NCBI RefSeq assembly: GCF_000716715.1
Contig: NZ_JNYJ01000023.1
Location: 1-64,000, forward strand
Direction of reading: 5' to 3'
Source: Dactylosporangium aurantiacum
Lineage (GTDB): Bacteria; Actinomycetota; Actinomycetes; Mycobacteriales; Micromonosporaceae
DNA: 64,000 nucleotides
The notes under the pieces were generated by a model. That model was not told the origin of the DNA, made no database searches, and worked only from the letters and a program-made list of their open reading frames with translations. Positions 17,453 to 25,914 of the stretch are shown here, in pieces. The number at the start of each line of letters is the position of its first letter. Within the stretch, counting starts at the first letter, position 1. A program made the translations under genes and the position numbers.

Positions 17453-18610
17453 GTGCTGGTTGCGCGCGCGATGGCCGAGTGCCATCTGTACATGGACCTG
17501 CACTCGTGCGAGCAGTGCGGTGCGGTCGGCTTCCGGTGGAGCCGGCACGAGGCCGGCGACCTGCACGGGCGGCGCACGTCGGCGTACGAGGGCAACTGCC
17601 AGCGGTGCGGCACGCTGCGGCGGTTCGAGTTCATCGTCCTGGACCCGAACCTTCCCCCGCCGGCCCTCGGCGGCGCCGAGCCGTCGACGATCATCGACCC
17701 GGGCGAGTTCCTGCTGGCCGCCGAGGACGCGATACGGGCCACCCGACCCGGGCCGGATCCGACGCCCGAGGACCTCGAGGACGCCGCGGACGCGGCGGCT
17801 GATGCGGCGGCGGCCGTCGAGGAGGTGCTGAAGTTCGTGCCGGCGGATGCTTCGGCGGTACCGCGGGAGGCGTTCACCCGGGGACGGGCCGTGTACGACG
17901 CCGACCCGGCCCGGTTCGAGCGGGACCGCCTCGAGGGCATGCTCGCCGAGCGGCGGCAGGCGTTCCTCATGCTGTCGAAGGCGGCCGGTGACCTGTCCGA
18001 AGCGGTCGGGCCGGTGGTCCCGCTCGGCCGGTACCTCGGGATGCTGCCGGTGACCACGCCGGGCGGGGCCACGCTGCGGCACGTCGTGCGGGCCGGTGGC
18101 CGGCGGGTCGAGCTGACCGACGAGGACCAGCTGGTCTGGGCGCTGGCGCACGGCATCCCGGGCTCGCCGGATCTCGCCCGCTGGGACCGGGCGGCGATGC
18201 GGCGGCACCTGCCGGCATCGGCGGGCGGCACGGACGTCGACGGCGCCGTCGACCGGCTGATCCGGCTCGGGCTGCTGATCGAGGCGGGCGGGCCGGTCGA
18301 GGAGTTCGCCCGCGCGGTGCGGCTGCTGCCGCAGGCGGTGGGCCTGGGCAACGCGGGTCCGCACGGGCGCACGTTCGGCATCGGCCACCCCGGCGCGGCG
18401 CTGGTGGCGGTACCGACGGAGCTGTTCTTCCTGTGGTCGTGGGCGTGCCTGGAGCCGGACCTGTGGACGGCGTGCGAGCGGGCGCAGGCCGTCGCCATGG
18501 CGCCCGGCGGCACGGATGCCGCAGCGCTCGCCACGGCGGTGCTGGCCGGGCTGCACCCGCTGCTGGCGGTCAACGTGGCGTGCCTCGACGCGGCGGTGGT
18601 GACGTGGTGA
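17453..18610 (+). CDS. Zinc-ribbon protein with unknown C-terminal domain
   Basis: A 385-residue protein with a zinc-ribbon-like N-terminus (HSCEQCGAVGF about 17-27 and NCQRCGTLRRF about 49-59). An acidic/Ala-rich middle follows, then a C-terminal domain of about 190 residues starting VVPLGRYLGM. That domain is clearly related to the whole of the next protein. The role is unknown. The start is uncertain: GTG 17453 has GGGGA 4 nt upstream, and ATG 17471 is possible. The stop overlaps the next gene as GTGA, so the pair is translationally coupled. Confidence 0.65.
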   Translation: MLVARAMAECHLYMDLHSCEQCGAVGFRWSRHEAGDLHGRRTSAYEGNCQRCGTLRRFEFIVLDPNLPPPALGGAEPSTIIDPGEFLLAAEDAIRATRPGPDPTPEDLEDAADAAADAAAAVEEVLKFVPADASAVPREAFTRGRAVYDADPARFERDRLEGMLAERRQAFLMLSKAAGDLSEAVGPVVPLGRYLGMLPVTTPGGATLRHVVRAGGRRVELTDEDQLVWALAHGIPGSPDLARWDRAAMRRHLPASAGGTDVDGAVDRLIRLGLLIEAGGPVEEFARAVRLLPQAVGLGNAGPHGRTFGIGHPGAALVAVPTELFFLWSWACLEPDLWTACERAQAVAMAPGGTDAAALATAVLAGLHPLLAVNVACLDAAVVTW

Positions 18611-19191
18611 CGGTGCCGCTGGTGCCGGTGGGCCACTACTTGGGCCTGGTGCACGACGACGAGACCGGGACGGCCCGGCACCGGGTCCGGGTCGGGATGG
18701 CGTCGCAGCCGCTGGAGCCCGCGGTCGAGGCGCCGGTGTGGTTCGCCGCGCATGAGGGCACGGTCCTGCCGTTGCCGACCGGCGGGGTCCGTGACCGGCT
18801 GCGTGGTGTGCTGCCGCACGTGGCGATGCGCCGGGCGGTGACCGCCACGCTGCTCAACGAGGGCATGCTCGCCGAGGTCGACGCCGGGTTCGCCGACCGC
18901 TACCAGGTGCTGCCGTTGACGTACGGCCGCGGCTGGCAGACCGACGACAGTCTGGCCCTCGGCGCCGGCGAGCGCACGGTGTGCGTCGACGAGACGGTGC
19001 TCGCCGTGTGGGAGCGCGGCGCGGAGCACCCGACGCTGCGGGCCGCGTGCGCGGCGGCGGCGCCGGCCGCGCCCGGTGCGGCGCTGGCCGCCTTCGTCGG
19101 CGCCCTGCACCGGCTGCTGCGCGTGCACGCCGTCTACGTCGACGTGGCGGACCAGCGGCGGCACCCGCGCGTCAGTGCGCCAGGCCGATGA
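18607..19191 (+). CDS. Paralogue of the zinc-ribbon protein C-terminal domain
   Basis: A 194-residue protein starting at GTG 18607 inside the GTGA overlap. It aligns by eye with the last ~190 residues of the upstream product: VPVGHYLGLV with VPLGRYLGML, APVWFAAHEG with QLVWALAHG, LLNEGMLAEV with LIRLGLLIEA, and GALHRLLRVHAVYVDVA with AGLHPLLAVNVACLDAA. It lacks the zinc ribbon. No known family is recognised. A hetero-oligomer with its partner is a reasonable inference. The 3' end overlaps the convergent ZIP gene by 20 bp. Confidence 0.65.
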   Translation: MTVPLVPVGHYLGLVHDDETGTARHRVRVGMASQPLEPAVEAPVWFAAHEGTVLPLPTGGVRDRLRGVLPHVAMRRAVTATLLNEGMLAEVDAGFADRYQVLPLTYGRGWQTDDSLALGAGERTVCVDETVLAVWERGAEHPTLRAACAAAAPAAPGAALAAFVGALHRLLRVHAVYVDVADQRRHPRVSAPGR

Positions 19192-19936
19192 CCAGCCACA
19201 TCAGGGCCGCTCCGGTGACCGTGAGCAGCAGCGTGCCGCGGGAGGGGTGCGGTGAGTGTGCCTCGGGCAGGATGTCCGACGTCGCCAGGTACAGCAGGAA
19301 GCCGCCGAAGAATCCGAGGTAGAGGCCGAGGATCCGCTCGGGGATGGTGAAGGCCAGCGTGACGGCCGCGCCGGCGAGCGGTGCGATCGCGTCGGCGACG
19401 ACCAGCGCGTAGCCACGCCGGCGGTTGTTCCCGTACAGCCGGGTGATGGTGTAGGTGTTGAAGCCGTCGGCGAAGTCGTGCGCGATGACCGCGACCGCGA
19501 CGACGGCGCCGGTGGTGCCGCCGGCCTGCAGGGCCGCGCCGATGGCGAACCCGTCGAAGAGACTGTGCCCGACCAGCGCGCCCGCGGCGGCCAGCCCCAG
19601 CCCGTGCGTGCCGCCGTGCGGATCACGGGTGGGGCCGTGGGCGTGGGTGTGTGGAGCGTACTCACCCTCGTGAGCGCGGTGGATCGCCACCGACCGCTCC
19701 ACGACGTGCAGCACGAGGAAGCCGGCGACGAACAGCAGCAGGACCACGGGGACGCCGAACACCTCGCCGGGGTTCGACGCCAGGGCTTCCGGCAGCAGGT
19801 CGAAGCCGACGATGCCCAGCATCAGCCCGGCGGCGAGCCCCAGCACGAGATGCCGCCGATCGTCGACATGCCGCGCGACCCACCCGCCGAGCAGGGTGGT
19901 CACGGTCGCCGCCGCGGCAACCACCAGAGGCGTCAC
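19172..19936 (-). CDS. ZIP family metal transporter
   Basis: A 254-residue membrane protein with the ZIP metal-site helices HSLFDGFAIGAAL and HDFADGFNTYTI. A His-rich cytosolic loop (HTHAHGPTRDPHGGTHG) lies between the third and fourth helices. ZIP carriers move Zn, Fe or Mn into the cytosol, and the exact metal is not predictable. GTG 19934-19936 is the better start: a longer frame from 19951 would begin inside its own GGGAGGAG ribosome binding site, which lies 5 nt upstream of the chosen GTG. Confidence 0.8.
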   Translation of the reverse strand: MTPLVVAAAATVTTLLGGWVARHVDDRRHLVLGLAAGLMLGIVGFDLLPEALASNPGEVFGVPVVLLLFVAGFLVLHVVERSVAIHRAHEGEYAPHTHAHGPTRDPHGGTHGLGLAAAGALVGHSLFDGFAIGAALQAGGTTGAVVAVAVIAHDFADGFNTYTITRLYGNNRRRGYALVVADAIAPLAGAAVTLAFTIPERILGLYLGFFGGFLLYLATSDILPEAHSPHPSRGTLLLTVTGAALMWLVIGLAH

Positions 19937-20128
19937 CGGATCTCCTCCCACTGCGGGCGTGCGCTCATTGTCGGCCGGCCGCGGGGTGTGTCGTGGCCGA
20001 ACGCCGCAAACACCGAAGCCGCGACGCGGGCGCCAGGACGATCGCCGGGCGGCACACTAGCGGCTCTCCTGGTCGCGGCGGTGACACGATCCTGCAAGGC
20101 GCAGCGGGGTACCGGCGCCGACGTATAC

Positions 20129-20347
20129 GTGACCGACCTGTGCTGCGAGCACCGGCGGGACCTGGTGCTCAAACGCGGCGACGGCGAGCTCGGGCACGCC
20201 GAGGTGCTGAGCATGACGTGCCCGTTCGTCGTGGCCGGGCGGGTCGCGGGCGTCGCCTCGCGCACCGGCGCCCCGGACCGCGGCCGGATTCTGGCCGACG
20301 CCGGCCTGGCCGGATCCGGCGTCGGCCTCCGCCCGGCGGCGATCTGA
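20129..20347 (+). CDS. Possible small protein of unknown function
   Basis: A 72-codon frame from GTG 20129 encodes TDLCCEHRRDLVL, MTCPFVVAGRVAGVASRTGAPDR and an Ala-rich end. Codon bias is acceptable and the region is otherwise empty between the ZIP start and the monooxygenase end. There is no clear ribosome site and no recognised family. It may be a gene remnant. Confidence 0.25.
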   Translation: MTDLCCEHRRDLVLKRGDGELGHAEVLSMTCPFVVAGRVAGVASRTGAPDRGRILADAGLAGSGVGLRPAAI

Positions 20348-20398
20348 CCGGACAGCGACCGGGGCACTGGTGGAGGCGGCACACCGCGTCGCCGCCGC

Positions 20399-21853
20399 TC
20401 AGGTCGTGGCGGCGCCCACCGTCGGGTCGGCGGTGCGGCCGCCGTCGCGTGCGGTCCACGCGATGAAGCCGTCCGGCCGCACCACGGTGACGGGTGCGTC
20501 CGGGGGCAGCACCGCGACCCTGCTGACGGCGGCGCCCGGCGGCAGCGCCGGGCCGGGCGCGGGCCGGTCGCCGGCCGGCGACAAAACCAGCCAGTGGTCG
20601 CCGACCAGGTCGAGGGTGCTGCGGCCGGGGTCACCGGCCAGCCATCGGTGCGGCACCCGCGACCCGACGTCGAAGGACGGCTCGGCGAGCGGCCGCCCGC
20701 CGGCGTACCGGTGGCCGACGGCGAGCAGCAGCGGGTCGGAGTCGTCCAGCTCCGGACGGGGGCGACCCATCTGCGCCAGGGCGTGCCGCACGCTGCGCAG
20801 CGCGACCGGCCGCCGTTCCCGCTCGTAGCCGCCGGCGACGTCCAGCCCGGCGACGCCACGGAGGGTCCAGGCGAGCTTCCAGGCGATGTTGTGCGCGTCC
20901 GCCACCGCCGTGTTGAGCCCCAGCGCGCCCGCGGGCGGCATCGTGTGGGCGGCGTCGCCGATCCACAGGCACCGGCCCTGGCTGAACGTGTGGCTCAGCG
21001 TGCCCGCCGCCCGCCAGGGCACGACGTCCAGCACGTCGACGTCGACGGGCGTGCCGACGGCGGCGCGGAACAGGTCCGCGGCGCGCTGCCGGTCGAACGC
21101 CGATGGCGGGTCCGTCGCCGGGTCGTGCTCGACGTTGAGCAGCCAGCGTCCCTGCCCGTCGCCGGGCAGCAGCGAGCCCTCGACCGTTCCGCCGTACAGG
21201 ATGACGATGCCGGGGCGGCGGTCACCGACCACCCGCTCGAGGTCGGCCCGCACGTGGATGCCGATGTAGTGGTCGAGGACCTCGAGCTCCTCGGTGCCGA
21301 CGCCCAGCAGCCGCCGTGTCGGGCCCGCCGCGCCGTCCGCGGCCACCAGCCACCGGGCCTGCCGGCGCTCGGTGCGGCCCGCCGCGGTGAACTCGACCCG
21401 TGCGCCGTCGCGGTCCGTTTCCACGCCGGTGACCACGGCACCGAACCTGACCTCCGCCGGCGTCCCACGCAGCCGCCGCAACAGCAGCGCCTCGAGGGCG
21501 TCCTGCGGGCAGCGGGTGTACCCGCACGGCGAGAGCGCGGCGACGCGGGCGGGGTCGGGCAGCCCTTCGCCGGGCTCGCCCCGCCGGTGCTCCGGACCGG
21601 CCAGGGTCGCCGCCATCAGCATCCGGTCGTACGGCTCCAGCGGCCGCGCCGCCTCCTCGACCGCCGCCTGCAGCCCGAGGCCGCGCAGGATCTCCATCGT
21701 CCGCGGGTTGAGCCCGCGGGCCCGCGGGTGGTTCCAGGGTCCCGGCCGCCGCTCCAGCACGGTCACGGTGATGCCGAACTCCGCCAGCAGCAGCGCGGCG
21801 GTCAGCCCGGCCGGCCCGGCGCCGACGACGATGACCTCGGTGTCTTGGCTCAT
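20399..21853 (-). CDS. FAD-dependent aromatic monooxygenase (PheA/TfdB/Rox class)
   Basis: A 484-residue flavoprotein hydroxylase. The N-terminal Rossmann motif VVGAGPAGL is at about 9-17, followed by ERRPGPWNHPRARGLNPRT. The DG motif region (WLVAADGAAGPTRRLLG) lies mid-protein, and the second FAD motif GDAAHTMPPAGALGLNTAVADA (split as GDAAHTMPP and GLNTAVADA) follows. Such NADPH-dependent class A enzymes hydroxylate phenols, polyketides or antibiotics such as rifampicin. The substrate is unknown. ATG 21851-21853 is used, and longer N-terminal frames lack family similarity. A divergent AraC gene 127 bp away probably regulates it. Confidence 0.8.
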   Translation of the reverse strand: MSQDTEVIVVGAGPAGLTAALLLAEFGITVTVLERRPGPWNHPRARGLNPRTMEILRGLGLQAAVEEAARPLEPYDRMLMAATLAGPEHRRGEPGEGLPDPARVAALSPCGYTRCPQDALEALLLRRLRGTPAEVRFGAVVTGVETDRDGARVEFTAAGRTERRQARWLVAADGAAGPTRRLLGVGTEELEVLDHYIGIHVRADLERVVGDRRPGIVILYGGTVEGSLLPGDGQGRWLLNVEHDPATDPPSAFDRQRAADLFRAAVGTPVDVDVLDVVPWRAAGTLSHTFSQGRCLWIGDAAHTMPPAGALGLNTAVADAHNIAWKLAWTLRGVAGLDVAGGYERERRPVALRSVRHALAQMGRPRPELDDSDPLLLAVGHRYAGGRPLAEPSFDVGSRVPHRWLAGDPGRSTLDLVGDHWLVLSPAGDRPAPGPALPPGAAVSRVAVLPPDAPVTVVRPDGFIAWTARDGGRTADPTVGAATT

Positions 21854-21968
21854 GGCCTCAGCATCGCGGACCGGGCGGCGGCTGGATTGCACATTCCGGC
21901 CATCGACCGGCCACCACCGGCCACCACCCGCCGCCACGCCCCGCTGGCGTGGTGCGCGCGGGCGGCGG

Positions 21969-21974
21969 TAGCGT
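21969..21974 (+). promoter_or_regulatory. -10 box of divergent AraC gene
   Basis: TAGCGT lies 6 nt before GTG 21981 with no ribosome site between, so a leaderless transcript is likely. Confidence 0.5.
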
Positions 21975-21980
21975 CGGGCG

Positions 21981-22739
21981 GTGGCTGGTACGGCAGCGGC
22001 GTCGACCTGGGTGGCGGGCGCCTGGCACGGCGACGGGCGCCCCGCGACCGGCGTGCACCTGCTGGTGCCGGACGGCCACCTGGACCTGGTCGCGACCGAC
22101 TCCGGGATCGTCGCGGCGCTGGTCGCCCACGGCCCGTTGCCGGTCACCGCCGCCGGCGGCGCGCGTGCCCGGGTCCGCGTCCGGGCGGGGCTCGGCGCGG
22201 CGCTGCTCGGGCAGCCGTTGCGGGACCTGGCGGACCACGCCGTGCCGCTGGCGGACGTCACCGGCGCGTGGGGCGCCGCCCTCGACCGCCGCATCACCGG
22301 CGTGCCGGACGGCCCCCGCCGCCAGGCGCTGCTCCTGGACGCGCTCGCGCACCGCGGTGCCGGCCTCCGGCCGCCGGACCGGTCCCTCGTGCTGGCCTGC
22401 CGGTCCGCCCTGCGCCGCGGCGTCACGTCCGTCGCCGACCTGTGCGAGCACGTCGAGGTCTCCGAGCGGCACCTGCGCCGGCGCCTGCGCGAGCAGCTCG
22501 GCTACGGCCCGATGACCTGGCTGCGCATCGCCCGGCTCGAACGCTTCCTCGCGGCCGGCGCCGGCTGGACGGGCGGTCCGCGGCGGGGCCCGGCGACCGA
22601 GCGCGACCTCGCCGTGCTCGCCGCCACCGTCGGATACGCCGACCAGCCGCACATGACCCGCGACCTGCGGGCCCTGACCGGCTCGACGCCACGGATCCTG
22701 CTGCGGCACGTCGCGGCCGCGGTGCCGGCGTCGGGTTGA
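21981..22739 (+). CDS. AraC family transcriptional regulator
   Basis: A 252-residue regulator. The N-terminal ligand domain is of the DUF6597/AraC-like type (ATGVHLLVPDGHLDLV). The C-terminal double helix-turn-helix (about 150-245) shows SVADLCEHVEVSERHLRRRL and VGYADQPHMTRDLRALTGSTP. Its position beside and divergent from the FAD monooxygenase suggests that gene as a target. Confidence 0.8.
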   Translation: MAGTAAASTWVAGAWHGDGRPATGVHLLVPDGHLDLVATDSGIVAALVAHGPLPVTAAGGARARVRVRAGLGAALLGQPLRDLADHAVPLADVTGAWGAALDRRITGVPDGPRRQALLLDALAHRGAGLRPPDRSLVLACRSALRRGVTSVADLCEHVEVSERHLRRRLREQLGYGPMTWLRIARLERFLAAGAGWTGGPRRGPATERDLAVLAATVGYADQPHMTRDLRALTGSTPRILLRHVAAAVPASG

Positions 22740-22849
22740 CGCAGCCGCGGGGCGTGTCGCGCGGTCGCCGACCGGGCCGCGCTGCCCGGCGGCGGTGTCG
22801 TCCGGATCGCCACGTGGGGTGACCGTCCGGCGTCACCCCACGGCGCGGG

Positions 22850-23257
22850 TCACGCCGGGCGGTGCTGCCGATCTTGGTGCGGCGGCAGCCAGACGGTGAG
22901 CACGGCGCCGCCGCCCGGGCGCTGGGCGACGGCGACGGTGCCGTGGTGGTCGGCGACGGTCTGGGCGACGATGGCCAGCCCGAGCCCGGAGCCCGGCACG
23001 GTCTGCGCGGTCGGGCTGCGGTAGAACCGTTCGAAGACCCGGGCCCGGTGCGCGGGGTCGACGCCGGGGCCGTGGTCGGCGACGGTCAGCTCGATCCGCT
23101 GGCCGTGGTGCTCGCCGGTCGGTCCGACGGTGACGTGCACGGGCCCTTCGGCGGGGCCGAACTTGACGGCGTTGTCGAGCAGGTTGAGCACCATCCGTTC
23201 GAGCGCCGCGGGTCTGCCGTACACCGGCGACGGCGTGGTGGTCAGGTCGAAGCGCGC
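22850..23257 (-). pseudogene. Histidine kinase fragment (ATP-binding domain only)
   Basis: About 135 residues cover only the kinase HATPase domain. Visible motifs are the N-box MVLNLLDNAVKFGP, the G1 box ADHGPGVDP, the F region VFERFYRS and the G2 box GSGLGLAIV. The sensor, HAMP and HisKA parts are missing. Homology stops near 23257, where a glycosyltransferase fragment begins in the opposite orientation. It cannot be a working sensor kinase. Confidence 0.75.
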
Positions 23258-23258
23258 C

Positions 23259-23504
23259 GCGGGCGGCTTCCTGGGCACCGACCCGGCGCTCAGTGAGGCG
23301 CAGCTGCGGCGGTACGTCGAGACCGGCCGGCTCCGCTACATCCTGAGCAGCCCGATGGACCGCCTCGCCATCGGCGCGACGTCACCGCTGAGCGCGTGGG
23401 CGGCCGCGCACTGCCGGGTGGTCGAGCCCGCCGAGTACTCCCCCGGCGGCGGGCCGGCGGGACCGGCCGGCGCGCGGCCGACGCTGTACGACTGCGCCGC
23501 CTGA
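23259..23504 (+). pseudogene. C-terminal fragment of a GT39/ArnT-like glycosyltransferase
   Basis: The frame reads GGFLGTDPALSEAQLRRYVETGRLRYIL (as GGFLGTDPAL and GRLRYILSS), then SPLSAWAAAHCRVVEPAEY, and LYDCAA before TGA. These are the periplasmic C-terminal motifs of actinomycete GT39/mannosyltransferase-like membrane enzymes, which are ~600-700 residues when whole. Only the last ~80 residues remain. The fragment abuts the kinase fragment head to head. Confidence 0.65.
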
Positions 23505-23619
23505 CCGGTGTCCGGCCGCCGTCCAGGCGTGGACGGGCGGGCAACCCGGTGCGCGACCCGCGACGGCGGGTCGCGCACCGGACCGGGTCGGCGGCCGGCG
23601 TGGCACGGGGCGGCCGGGT

Positions 23620-24198
23620 TCAGATCGCGACGAGCGGGTCGCTGCGCTCGGTCAAGGCGAGCAGCAGCGTCGCGAGGGCGGCGCGTTCGGCGGCGTCGGG
23701 CGGGTTGCCGAACAGCTGGCGCATGACCAGCCCGTCCAGCGCGCCGACGATGAGCTCGACCCGCTGCGGGTGCAGCCCGTCGGCGCTGAGCTGACGGCGT
23801 GACCGCAGGTCGAACTCGCGGGCCTGCCGCAGGACCTCGGGCACGCCGAGCAGGGCGGTGATGACGGCCGGATCGCGCCACACCTCGTCGTCGAGGTCCA
23901 CGTCGTCGTCGAAGGTGGCCCGGATGTGCGCCCGGCACAGCCGCCCGGGGCGCAGGTCGCCGGGGTCCAGATGCCGCTGCACGGCGGCGTCGAAGCGGGC
24001 CATCCACTCCTCGACCATGCCGGCGAGCAGCGCGTCCTTGCTGCGGAAGTGGTGCAGCAGGCCGCCTTTGGACACACCTGCCTCGCGGGCCACGGCGTCG
24101 AGGCTGACGGCGGCGCCGTGCCTGGTGATCGCGCGGGCCGCGCCGTCGAGGAGGGCCTTGCGGGTGCGTACCGCGTCGCGGTGCGTGGCTGTTGCCAT
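23620..24198 (-). CDS. TetR family repressor of the adjacent MFS pump
   Basis: A 192-residue TetR protein. The DNA-binding helices are at about 25-60 (VSLDAVAREAGVSKGGLLHHFRSKDAL, read as AVAREAGVSKGG and HHFRSKDALLAG). The rest is a variable ligand domain. It is divergent from a 14-helix MFS exporter, and two near-identical palindromes lie between them. It probably represses the pump and itself until a toxic ligand binds. ATG 24196-24198 matches the usual family N-terminus. Confidence 0.85.
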   Translation of the reverse strand: MATATHRDAVRTRKALLDGAARAITRHGAAVSLDAVAREAGVSKGGLLHHFRSKDALLAGMVEEWMARFDAAVQRHLDPGDLRPGRLCRAHIRATFDDDVDLDDEVWRDPAVITALLGVPEVLRQAREFDLRSRRQLSADGLHPQRVELIVGALDGLVMRQLFGNPPDAAERAALATLLLALTERSDPLVAI

Positions 24199-24236
24199 CG
24201 GGTGCGGGTCCTTCCGCCGAGCTGACGTCTTACTGT

Positions 24237-24272
24237 ACCGTCCAGACGGTAGGTACCGACCGTCTGGACGGT
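24237..24272. promoter_or_regulatory. Two tandem TetR operators
   Basis: ACCGTCCAGACGGT (24237-24250) and ACCGTCTGGACGGT (24259-24272) are perfect 6-bp inverted repeats with 2-bp centres, spaced 22 bp centre to centre. They sit in the TetR/MFS divergent promoter region. Confidence 0.8.
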
Positions 24273-24301
24273 TTGTTGGCTCGGTGGCGTGGAGGACGAG
24301 G

Positions 24302-25822
24302 ATGACCATGGCAGGAACCGTGCCGCGGCGGGCGGGCCGACGGGAATGGGCCGCGCTGGTGGTGCTCGCCCTGGCGGTGCTGCTGCTGGCGGTCGACGGC
24401 ACGGTGCTGTCCCTGGCCGTCCCCGCGCTCAGCGAGGCGCTTCGCCCCTCGGCCACCGAGCTGCTGTGGATCGGCGACGCCTACTCCTTCGCGCTGGCCG
24501 GGCTCCTGGTCAGCATGGGCACGCTGGGCGATCGCATCGGCCGCAAGCGCCTGCTGCTCACGGGGGCGGCCGGGTTCGCCGCCGCGTCGTTGCTGGCCGC
24601 GTTCGCCCCGTCCGCGGGCTGGCTGATCGCCGCCCGGGTGCTGCTCGGCGTCGCGGGCGCCACGCTGATGCCCTCCACCCTGTCGATCATCCGCAACGTC
24701 TTCACCGACGCCCGCCAGCGGACCACGGCCATCGCTGTCTGGGGCGCCATGGCCACGGCCGGCGCGGCGCTCGGGCCGCTGGTCGGCGGCCTGCTGCTCG
24801 AACATTTCTGGTGGGGCTCGGTCTTCATCATCAACCTGCCCGTCATGGTGCTGCTGCTGGTCCTCGGCATCCCGCTCATCCCGGAGTCACGGGATCCGCG
24901 TCCCGGCCGGTTCGACCCGCTCAGCGCCGTGCTGTCCGTGCTCGCCGTCGTCCCGTCGGTCTACGCGGTCAAGGAACTCGCCGGCGGTGGCTCCCCGCTC
25001 GTCGTCGCCGGTACCGCGGCCGTGGGTGTGGTCAGTCTGGCCCTGTTCGTCCGGCGGCAACGCCGGCTCACCACCCCGCTGTTCGACGTGGCGCTGTTTC
25101 GCCGGCCCGCGTTCGCCGGCGCCGTCGGGGTGAACCTGCTGGCCGTCTTCGCGCTCAGCGGGCTGCTCTTCTTCATCTCCCAGTACCTCCAGCTCGTCCA
25201 GGGCTACACCCCGCTGCAGGCCGGCGTGCGCCAGCTGCCCCTGACGGTCGCCAGCGTCGCGGTCGCCGTCGTTGTCGGTCGCCTGCTGGCCCGCTTCGGC
25301 AGGGGCCGGCTGATCGGTGCGGGACTGTTCACCGCCGCCGCCGGCCTGGCCCTGCTGACCGCCGCCGAAGGCACCGGCTCGTACCTCTGGCTGGCCACCG
25401 CGTTCGCCGCCATCGGCCTGGGCGTCGGCGCGGCGTTGACGCTGACCACCGACGCCGTCGTCTCCGCCGTGCCACCGGCCAGGGCCGGAGCCGCGTCCGC
25501 GGTGTCCGAGACGGCCTACGAGCTGGGCGTCGCACTGGGCATCGCGCTCCTCGGCTCCCTGCACACCGCCCTGTACCGCGGCGGCCTCGACCTGCCGGCC
25601 ACCACCCCGGCACCGGCGGCCGAGGCGGCGCGGGAGTCCCTCGCCACCGCCGTCACCGACGTGCCCGAGGCCCTGCTCGCCCATGCCCGCGCGGCCTTCG
25701 TCGACGCCATGCAGACCACCTCGCTCGCCGCGGCCTGCCTGCTCGTCGCGGCCGCCGCGGTCGCGTGGTGGCTCATCCCCTCCCCGACCGGCGCCGACGC
25801 GGCGGACACGGCCGGCGAGTAA
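24302..25822 (+). CDS. DHA2-type MFS drug exporter (14 TM)
   Basis: A 506-residue proton antiporter of the QacA/LfrA class. It has about 14 membrane helices, the acidic LAVDGTVLSLAVPALSEAL (LLAVDGTVLSLAVPAL) in helix 1, motif A GDRIGRKRLLL and motif C GAALGPLVGG in helix 5. Such pumps export cationic dyes, biocides and antibiotics. GGAGG (24291-24295) supports ATG 24302. The divergent TetR gene and its paired operators strongly suggest substrate-induced control. Confidence 0.85.
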   Translation: MTMAGTVPRRAGRREWAALVVLALAVLLLAVDGTVLSLAVPALSEALRPSATELLWIGDAYSFALAGLLVSMGTLGDRIGRKRLLLTGAAGFAAASLLAAFAPSAGWLIAARVLLGVAGATLMPSTLSIIRNVFTDARQRTTAIAVWGAMATAGAALGPLVGGLLLEHFWWGSVFIINLPVMVLLLVLGIPLIPESRDPRPGRFDPLSAVLSVLAVVPSVYAVKELAGGGSPLVVAGTAAVGVVSLALFVRRQRRLTTPLFDVALFRRPAFAGAVGVNLLAVFALSGLLFFISQYLQLVQGYTPLQAGVRQLPLTVASVAVAVVVGRLLARFGRGRLIGAGLFTAAAGLALLTAAEGTGSYLWLATAFAAIGLGVGAALTLTTDAVVSAVPPARAGAASAVSETAYELGVALGIALLGSLHTALYRGGLDLPATTPAPAAEAARESLATAVTDVPEALLAHARAAFVDAMQTTSLAAACLLVAAAAVAWWLIPSPTGADAADTAGE

Positions 25823-25900
25823 GTCTTTCGCCCACCTGATGTTTGCCTTTGGCGGCCCGAAACGCCCGCGGTGTGCTGGCCGTGGACGGCGCCCTGCGGC

Positions 25901-25906
25901 TACTGT
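25901..25906 (+). promoter_or_regulatory. -10 box of lipoprotein gene
   Basis: TACTGT lies 8 nt before GTG 25915, so transcription is probably leaderless or nearly so. Confidence 0.4.
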
Positions 25907-25914
25907 CTGCGGCC

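Noticed and set aside
19256..20347. A long plus-strand frame across the ZIP gene
   Set aside because: Most is antisense to the ZIP transporter with no motif. Only the last 72 codons could be independent, and that is weak.
20594..22822. A 742-codon plus-strand frame
   Set aside because: It is antisense to the FAD monooxygenase and out of frame with the AraC gene, with a composition typical of shadow frames.
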